A stretch of 64,000 nucleotides of DNA, taken from Paeniglutamicibacter terrestris (lineage in GTDB: Bacteria > Actinomycetota > Actinomycetes > Actinomycetales > Micrococcaceae). Below, one piece after another: positions 59,095 through 64,000 of this stretch. How positions within the stretch are numbered: the stretch's first letter is position 1; every line of letters begins with the position of its first letter. The translations under genes and the position numbers were made by a program. The notes below the pieces were generated by a model. It had not been told where the DNA came from. It worked only from the letters and a program-made list of their open reading frames with translations, and did no database searches. Location: the NCBI RefSeq assembly GCF_012271785.1, contig NZ_JAAWVT010000009.1, positions 62,001 to 126,000 on the forward strand, read 5' to 3'.

Positions 59095-59424
59095 ATGACC
59101 ACTAAGAAGCTCTCCGACATTGAACTAGCTATCGCTGCCGTAGTCAGGGTGGAAATGGCCAAGCGCCGGCTGAGCGCCAATAAGTTCGCGAAAGCCCTAG
59201 GAATCTCACAGCCTTCACTTAGCGCAAAACTGCGTGGGGACACCAAGTTCTCCATCGGAGAGATCGAATCCTTCGCAAGCGAAATGGGCTTGTCACTTAG
59301 CTGGGTCATATTGGAAGCTGAGCGCCAGCTAGTGTCTGACCCTTCCGCTATCTTCGGACTTGCTGCTGATGATCGCACGGAAGATTCCATGCGCCAGCAG
59401 GAGATTGACCAAGAACTGCCATAG
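59095..59424 (+). CDS. CI-like phage repressor
   Basis: The product is 109 residues. An XRE helix-turn-helix (NKFAKALGISQPSLSAKLRG, about 25-45) is followed by a helical dimerisation part. It has no LexA-type protease domain, unlike lambda CI. The immunity switch would then depend on the metallopeptidase encoded next, as with ImmR-ImmA of ICEBs1. Confidence 0.82.
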   Translation: MTTKKLSDIELAIAAVVRVEMAKRRLSANKFAKALGISQPSLSAKLRGDTKFSIGEIESFASEMGLSLSWVILEAERQLVSDPSAIFGLAADDRTEDSMRQQEIDQELP

Positions 59425-59431
59425 GGGGAAA

Positions 59432-59791
59432 GTGCTCGCTTTATTAGAGCTTGCAGAGCGCCGGGGGATCCGCGTTCTGTATGGACACCTTGATGGACGC
59501 AACGGCGTCTACTATCACGAGCTCGGAATGATCATTCTCGATCAAGGGCTCTGCGAATCGACCGAACGCTTCACCCTGGCTCACGAACTAGGGCACGCTC
59601 ACTATGGCCACCTCGACAGCAGCCCCGCCAATGAGATGAAAGCCGATGAATATGCTGCACGCCTCCTAATTAGTCACGAGCGTTATGCGCAGGCGGAGAG
59701 TCTCGGGGACAGTCACAATTTCATCGCTCAGGAGCTAGGTCTTCCACTCAGGGCGATTGAAGCGTATTGCCGAGGTTTGGTAAGGAAATAA
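59432..59791 (+). CDS. ImmA/IrrE-family metallopeptidase
   Basis: The product is 119 residues from a GTG after AGGGGGAAA; an earlier ATG (59360) overlaps the repressor gene. HELGH at 51-55 and the downstream ADEYAA (Glu74) give the full gluzincin-type site. It likely cleaves the upstream repressor when the host is stressed, starting induction. It lies 7 bp after the repressor gene. Confidence 0.85.
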   Translation: MLALLELAERRGIRVLYGHLDGRNGVYYHELGMIILDQGLCESTERFTLAHELGHAHYGHLDSSPANEMKADEYAARLLISHERYAQAESLGDSHNFIAQELGLPLRAIEAYCRGLVRK

Positions 59792-59914
59792 GCTGCCAAC
59801 AGTGTTGGCCACGCCAACAGTGGTCCCGAATGATGCGCACGGATGCATTAAAGATCCGCATGATCTCGCGGGGGAGCGATATGGGATGTGACGTAATAAT
59901 GTGCTGTACGGGTT
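59792..59914. other. Prophage right-end spacer
   Basis: This stretch holds CCAACAGTGTTGG and a second CCAACAGTG nearby (59794-59821), possible integrase arm-binding repeats. No gene is seen. Confidence 0.45.
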
Positions 59915-59935
59915 TTCAATTCTCCCCATCTCCAC
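59915..59935 (+). repeat. attR core (21-bp direct repeat with attL)
   Basis: It is identical to 12859-12879 and is a truncated copy of the tmRNA 3' end; the rest of ssrA is not present here. Confidence 0.93.
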
Positions 59936-59939
59936 ATTG

Positions 59940-59980
59940 AAGGCCCGACGGATCAATTTGATCCGTCGGGCCTTTCTTGG
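59940..59980 (+). terminator. Original ssrA terminator, now displaced to the right of attR
   Basis: AGGCCCGACGGATCAA and TTGATCCGTCGGGCCT pair with almost no loop and are followed by TTCTTGG. Its position just after the tmRNA end copy shows it once terminated ssrA. Confidence 0.85.
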
Positions 59981-60083
59981 TTTAAATCATCAGTGGTCCG
60001 TGGCCTTGAATTTTAGTGATCATTGCACCATCTGCTCATGACCGATGGAAACGGGCTGCGACCGCAGGGCCGCGGAGGTGGAG

Positions 60084-61883
60084 CTAGAACAGCCGTGGAT
60101 TCGTCTGGCTTTCATGTTGCCAGTGCGCGTTTCTGCGAGGTAGCTGCTCGGAGTCCATATAGTTTGGCAAGATGACCGCGGGCAGGCCGTTGTCGTCCAG
60201 TACTAGTCGGATCTTTCCTGAATGAAAATCATGGTGGTGGGCGCTACACCCCGGCCCGATGTTGGTCACGCTGGTGGAACCGCCATCTTCCCACGCAACG
60301 ATATGGCACATCTGGCAATGCTCCGGGGACTCGGTACAGCCAGGAACCAAGCAGCCGCCGTCCCTCGCGAGAATTGCTTGCCGCATATATTCGGGGACGA
60401 ATCGTTGCTCCCTACCGATGTCCAAAATCTGGCTCTGACCGCTGAAGACCACCGGCAGGACGCCGGAATCACATAACATTCGTCTGAGTTCGCCGGGGCT
60501 GATACTCAGCCCATGTGCACTGATACCGGCCCGTTCGGCCAGCCCAAGCAACGTTTCGAGTTGGCAATGGACCACCAAGGTCGCTTTCGCCAGCGCCCCG
60601 CTCTCCTTCTGTTTGGTGCCCTTGACGCTTCGTAAAACGTTGAGAATCGTTTGGAGGCGCCGACGAGCCGGGGAGAGCCCATCTTGCCCTGGGTCGTTGT
60701 CCAGAAAGTTGAACGAGGACAAGTCAGGTGGTGTTGTGTCCCTGCCGCCCTGGGGACGGTTGACATGAGCTGCAGCAAGACCGACGTCGTTGTATGTCGA
60801 CCGCGGGAGCTGATCCTTGGGCGTCTCGGGATCTGCTGCCCAAGCTGGGAGTCTAGGTGCATCAGCATCAGCATCAGCATCCATATTCGCTGCTACTGGC
60901 TTCTCGTCGTCGTTGCTCGGCTCGACCGAAAAATCTGGTGACGTGGCATCCCGGGCCAGTTTCTCTCGATTTCCGGCCGCCGTGCGGGGATTGTCGGCGT
61001 TGGCGAAATGGGACAGCAGCACCTCTGCCTCGATATTGAGCATGCATAGGCTGAAATAGCTGAAGTGTTCCGTGCGCCGAGTCAGGAAGATGCCGGTCTT
61101 GGAAGCGATCTCCTCGTCGCTGGGTTCGCTGGATGCGGTGTCCTCCAATGAGGCCCGCCAGGACGCAATCATTTTATTGGTGGCTGCGGGGCCCTGAGTA
61201 TGAAGTGAATCGAGGGCTTGCTTTTCGATGGTGGTGGCCAAGGATGCGGCGTCGGGCCTGGACTGGATTTCTGGTGCCGCTGCGTCAAGCTTTTTTGCTA
61301 CCTGAATGGCCTGCTTGGGATCGATAGTTCCGGCCTTGGCATCGGCCGATAGCCGTGGGTACCGAGCTGGGTGCTGGATCCCGTTGACATCCGTATGGGG
61401 CAACATGGCGGTTCCCGCCCGGACCCGGTCGCGGCTCTCGAAGTACCTGCAGCCCAGCAGATGCTGGAGAAATTCGGTGGTGTTCTTGTGGGGGAGTCGG
61501 CCAGGGGGATGGGTGGCCGGGTCTTCTGGGAGCCGTGCGTCGGTGGCTAGGAAGTCCTCGGGGCGAGCCAAAGCATCGCTGAGTACCTCGAGGATGGTAA
61601 GGGGCAATTCGTGGGCCAGCGTCCGCTGTGCGGCTTGTGCGGCAAGTACCTGAAGGTAGCTCGTTTGCCGGTGCGCCCGCTCGATCACCAGAGCCAGCGC
61701 TGCGGCCTCCGTTGGTGACTGGGTTTCTGCCGCCAATTCAGCGGCGGCGGTGATGAAAAAGTCTTCTGCGGCAAGCAGCGCACGGAAACGCTCGGCCCCT
61801 CTCGCGTGGAGATCGGGCCCCGAGGACGGGCCGGTGTACCCACGGTCATCTCTCTGGTGCTGGTTGGACTCTTGCTTGCTCAT
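60084..61883 (-). CDS. DUF222 / HNH endonuclease (13E12-repeat type)
   Basis: The product is 599 residues from the ATG at 61883; an in-frame ATG at 61895 is equally possible. The N-terminal DUF222 (about 40-330) is followed by an Asp-Ala repeat (DADADADA) and a Pro-rich linker. The C-terminal HNH nuclease (about 500-575) shows CLVPGCTESPEHCQMCH and CSAHHHDFHSG. Such genes are numerous and scattered in actinobacterial chromosomes; their function is not known. It lies outside the prophage, in the host chromosome. Confidence 0.88.
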   Translation of the reverse strand: MSKQESNQHQRDDRGYTGPSSGPDLHARGAERFRALLAAEDFFITAAAELAAETQSPTEAAALALVIERAHRQTSYLQVLAAQAAQRTLAHELPLTILEVLSDALARPEDFLATDARLPEDPATHPPGRLPHKNTTEFLQHLLGCRYFESRDRVRAGTAMLPHTDVNGIQHPARYPRLSADAKAGTIDPKQAIQVAKKLDAAAPEIQSRPDAASLATTIEKQALDSLHTQGPAATNKMIASWRASLEDTASSEPSDEEIASKTGIFLTRRTEHFSYFSLCMLNIEAEVLLSHFANADNPRTAAGNREKLARDATSPDFSVEPSNDDEKPVAANMDADADADAPRLPAWAADPETPKDQLPRSTYNDVGLAAAHVNRPQGGRDTTPPDLSSFNFLDNDPGQDGLSPARRRLQTILNVLRSVKGTKQKESGALAKATLVVHCQLETLLGLAERAGISAHGLSISPGELRRMLCDSGVLPVVFSGQSQILDIGREQRFVPEYMRQAILARDGGCLVPGCTESPEHCQMCHIVAWEDGGSTSVTNIGPGCSAHHHDFHSGKIRLVLDDNGLPAVILPNYMDSEQLPRRNAHWQHESQTNPRLF

Positions 61884-62167
61884 GACATCGAGCATGCCCG
61901 TCGGAGCTATGCCGGTGCCATAGGGCAGGTGAAAGCTGTGGAGAACCGCTGCGGATGATGCCCATCGGCCCTGTTGCTGGGGCCTGAAGGGCTTAGTTAT
62001 TGTGCGGGGAAGTGGGTGCGGTGAGCGCCGGGCGCACGTCAGGGGGTGCGCCGGATACAGAAATGCGGCGCGTGCCCCCGGCATGATGCCGAGCGTACGC
62101 GCCGCACTTAGGGATCGTTATGGACAGCGACAGCGCTGCCCCGATCCGATGCTGCTGGGGTGAAGGA

Positions 62168-62914
62168 CTACTCCGAGGTGCCGGTGGTGAGCGACGGGGC
62201 GGACTTCGGGCCCTTCAGGGCTGCCAGGCGGGCTTCAATCTCCGTCTGCTCGCCAAGATCCTCAAGAGAGTTGAACTGGGCATCGAGCGAGGATGAGGCA
62301 AGTTCTGCAGCACCGCGCACGCGAGCCTCTTCGCGGCGGATCTTTTCCTCGAAGCGACCGACCTCGCTGGAGGGATCCATGATGTCGATGGACTTCACGG
62401 CCTCCTGCACCTGGTTCTGAGCCTGAGCTGATTTGGCTCGGGCCACGAGTTCATCGCGCTTGGAAACCAGTTCCTGACGCTTGGACTTCATGGCGTCCAG
62501 CCCGGTCTTGAGCTTATCCACGACGTCGCGCTGCGAGGTGATGCTCGGTTCGGCGCTCTTGGCTTCGGATTCGGACTGCATCTGACGCTGGATGGCCACC
62601 TTAGCCAGCGAATCAAACTTGTCTGCATTCGCGGTGTCGCCAGCGGAACGGAATTCATCGGCCTTGCCGGAGGCGGCGAGGGCCTTGTTGCCCCAGTCGG
62701 AGGAGGCCTGAACGTCTTCGTCGTAATCTTCCTCGACCATACGAAGGTTGCCGATGGTCTGGGCCACTGCGGTTTCTGCCTCGGCGATGTTGTCCGTGTA
62801 GTCGCGCACCATCTGGTCGAGCATCTTCTGGGGATCTTCCGCCGAATCGAGCATGGCGTTGATGTTGGCCTTGGCCAGCTGGGCGACACGACCGAAAATA
62901 GACTGCTTTACCAC
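62168..62914 (-). CDS. pspA: PspA/IM30 family envelope-stress protein
   Basis: The product is 248 residues from a GTG after GAAAGG. It starts with an amphipathic membrane-binding helix (SIFGRVAQLAKANINAML) and continues as a long coiled coil (20-230), the ESCRT-III-like PspA fold. It protects membranes under envelope stress. It is followed by no partner in the window, but a TPM-domain gene is upstream on the same strand, an association often seen. Confidence 0.92.
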   Translation of the reverse strand: MVKQSIFGRVAQLAKANINAMLDSAEDPQKMLDQMVRDYTDNIAEAETAVAQTIGNLRMVEEDYDEDVQASSDWGNKALAASGKADEFRSAGDTANADKFDSLAKVAIQRQMQSESEAKSAEPSITSQRDVVDKLKTGLDAMKSKRQELVSKRDELVARAKSAQAQNQVQEAVKSIDIMDPSSEVGRFEEKIRREEARVRGAAELASSSLDAQFNSLEDLGEQTEIEARLAALKGPKSAPSLTTGTSE

Positions 62915-63051
62915 GATGAGACCTTTCGTTGACTGACTAGTGAACTACCTATGTGTGCACCTCCCGTGAGGAAAGCGCGGTACAACAATCTGGGGTTCCG
63001 GGGACCCGGGATGTGCTCCCGGTGCACCGGAACGTGCGGGTGGGGTGAGGG

Positions 63052-64000
63052 TTAGAAGTTGCCTCCCGCGCCGTCGCCGAAGCCGCCGAATCCGCCGCCA
63101 CCGCCGCCATCTCCACCGAAGCCGCCGAAACCGCCGCCGCCGAAGATGCCACCGCCACCGGAGTTTGAGCCGCCGCGCAGAATGGAATCGATGAGGATGC
63201 CGCCGAGGATGGCACCGCCGAGGCCATTGTTACCGCCTCCGCCGCCGCCAAAACCGCCGCCACCGCCGAAACCATTAACATCGTTTTCTGCCTCGCGGGC
63301 GGCCTGGTCGGCCAGCGCCGCGGCATGCTCGGCGAAGGCGAGCGCATTGACCGGGTCAGAGGGGGCCATGCGCAGGGCCTCATCAAGGTTGCGCTGGGCC
63401 TCGGCCAACCGTGTGCGGGCCGTGGCTCCGACACCGCCGCGGCGGGCACGGATAAAGTCATCGGTGCCGCTGATTTTCATTTGTGCGCCACGGATGGCCG
63501 ACGCCAGCTGATCTGTTGCCCGTCGGTTGCGTTCTTGGGTGTCGCGGATCTGGTTCAGCGCCTCATTCAGGGGCCGGTGTCCGGAATCAACTTCGGCCAG
63601 CAGCGCGACGGGATCCACGCGACCGCTGCCCACCTGCGTCGCAACGGAGGCGAGCGCGGGTTCCAGTGCTGCCACCGGACCAGCAAGTTCAGGATGTGAG
63701 CCGTCGGCTACCAGGGCCCGGCCCTGAGCCAGATCCTGCGCGGCGGTGGAGACCATCGACTCAAGATCGGTGCGAGCCTTGGCCAGATCGTCACCGGCAT
63801 GGGCCACCGCGTCAAGCAGCACCGTGGCCTGGTGCACAGCATCTTCACCGGCACGTACGGCAACGGCTGCCTCGGCGGTCTGCGCGGCGGTGATCTTTGC
63901 CTCGGCGGTGGATACTGCCGTATCGGCGAAGTCCAGCCGGTTGGTGGCTTCGGCGATGTTGGTGTGGACCTGATTCAGCGCCGTGTCGGTGTACGTGGTG
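63052..64000 (-). CDS. TPM-domain protein, C-terminal part (start outside window)
   Basis: The frame is open to the right edge (315 codons seen). The part inside the window is a long helical region rich in Ala, Asp and Arg, then a glycine-rich tail (GGGGGFGGFGDG) with a short hydrophobic segment. This is the C-terminal layout of actinobacterial TPM-domain (Psb32/YgcG-like) membrane proteins. The TPM domain itself should lie beyond the edge, so the name is inferred from the tail and the PspA neighbour. Confidence 0.7.
   Translation of the reverse strand, partial: TTYTDTALNQVHTNIAEATNRLDFADTAVSTAEAKITAAQTAEAAVAVRAGEDAVHQATVLLDAVAHAGDDLAKARTDLESMVSTAAQDLAQGRALVADGSHPELAGPVAALEPALASVATQVGSGRVDPVALLAEVDSGHRPLNEALNQIRDTQERNRRATDQLASAIRGAQMKISGTDDFIRARRGGVGATARTRLAEAQRNLDEALRMAPSDPVNALAFAEHAAALADQAAREAENDVNGFGGGGGFGGGGGGNNGLGGAILGGILIDSILRGGSNSGGGGIFGGGGFGGFGGDGGGGGGFGGFGDGAGGNF

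Larger units (their letters stand above)
12859..59935. mobile_element. Siphovirus prophage integrated in ssrA (about 47 kb)
   Basis: The element is bounded by perfect 21-bp direct repeats and has the integrase next to attL and the immunity genes next to attR. Between them are ordered lysis, tail, head, packaging, DNA-metabolism and early modules. All structural modules needed for a long-tailed phage are visible: portal, MuF-like protein, scaffold, capsid, connector genes, tail tube, tail chaperone, tape measure, distal tail protein, baseplate-like protein, fibres, terminase and endolysin. Possible defects are a frameshifted terminase and two disrupted small genes. Confidence 0.95.

Noticed and set aside
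12859-59935. CRISPR arrays, tRNA genes or insertion sequences inside the prophage
   Set aside because: No spaced repeats, cloverleaf sequences or transposase motifs were seen on reading either strand. A tRNA scan could still find one.

Overview
The window is a piece of an actinobacterial chromosome, most likely a member of the Micrococcaceae (Arthrobacter, Glutamicibacter or a relative). The basis is moderately high-GC codon use, a Flp/Tad pilus locus followed by prfB, ftsE, ftsX, an M23 hydrolase, smpB and ssrA, an HNH/DUF222 (13E12-type) protein, PspA, and a tmRNA tag reading ADSKRTDFALAA. Family calls were made by eye from motifs; no database search was run.

Left host segment (1-12.88 kb). 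A partial FHA-domain, FtsK/EssC-like membrane protein runs off the left edge on the minus strand. A plus-strand tight-adherence cluster follows (tadA, tadB, tadC, a short Flp-type pilin and three TadE/TadG-like pseudopilins). Then come prfB, the cell-division pair ftsE-ftsX with its coiled-coil M23 endopeptidase partner, smpB and the tmRNA gene ssrA.

Prophage (12,859-59,935, about 47 kb). A complete-looking siphovirus prophage sits in the 3' end of ssrA. Its ends are marked by a perfect 21-bp direct repeat of the tmRNA 3' end. The integrase is just inside attL and the immunity region (Cro-like, CI-like and ImmA-type protease genes) is just inside attR. From left to right it carries: integrase and a lipoprotein; holin-like protein and a two-domain endolysin; a cargo block with two hexapeptide acyltransferases, an alpha/beta hydrolase and a PP-loop protein; tail genes, including an SGNH-esterase fibre, the tape measure and a frameshifted tail chaperone; head-tail joining, capsid, MuF-like and portal genes; terminase; an HNH gene beside a DnaA-box-like cluster; and a long early region of small overlapping genes. 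The early region includes RusA, a DNA m5C methyltransferase, a polynucleotide kinase-phosphatase plus RNA ligase pair, a YqaJ-type exonuclease and an SMC/RecF-like ATPase. Almost all lytic genes are on the minus strand. Single plus-strand genes are scattered among them, and several have a -10 hexamer only 6-7 nt before the start codon, which suggests leaderless transcription in the lysogen.

Right host segment (59.94-64 kb). The displaced tmRNA terminator is followed by an HNH/DUF222 protein, PspA and the C-terminal part of a TPM-domain protein, all on the minus strand.

Points most worth attention: the -1 slippery heptamer in the tail chaperone; the large terminase split in the +1 direction at a GCC-TGA-C stop; the RNA-repair pair; the acyltransferase/hydrolase cargo opposed to an esterase-bearing tail fibre; a recurring stem-loop-plus-ribosome-binding-site module before gene starts; and two probable frameshift-broken small genes.
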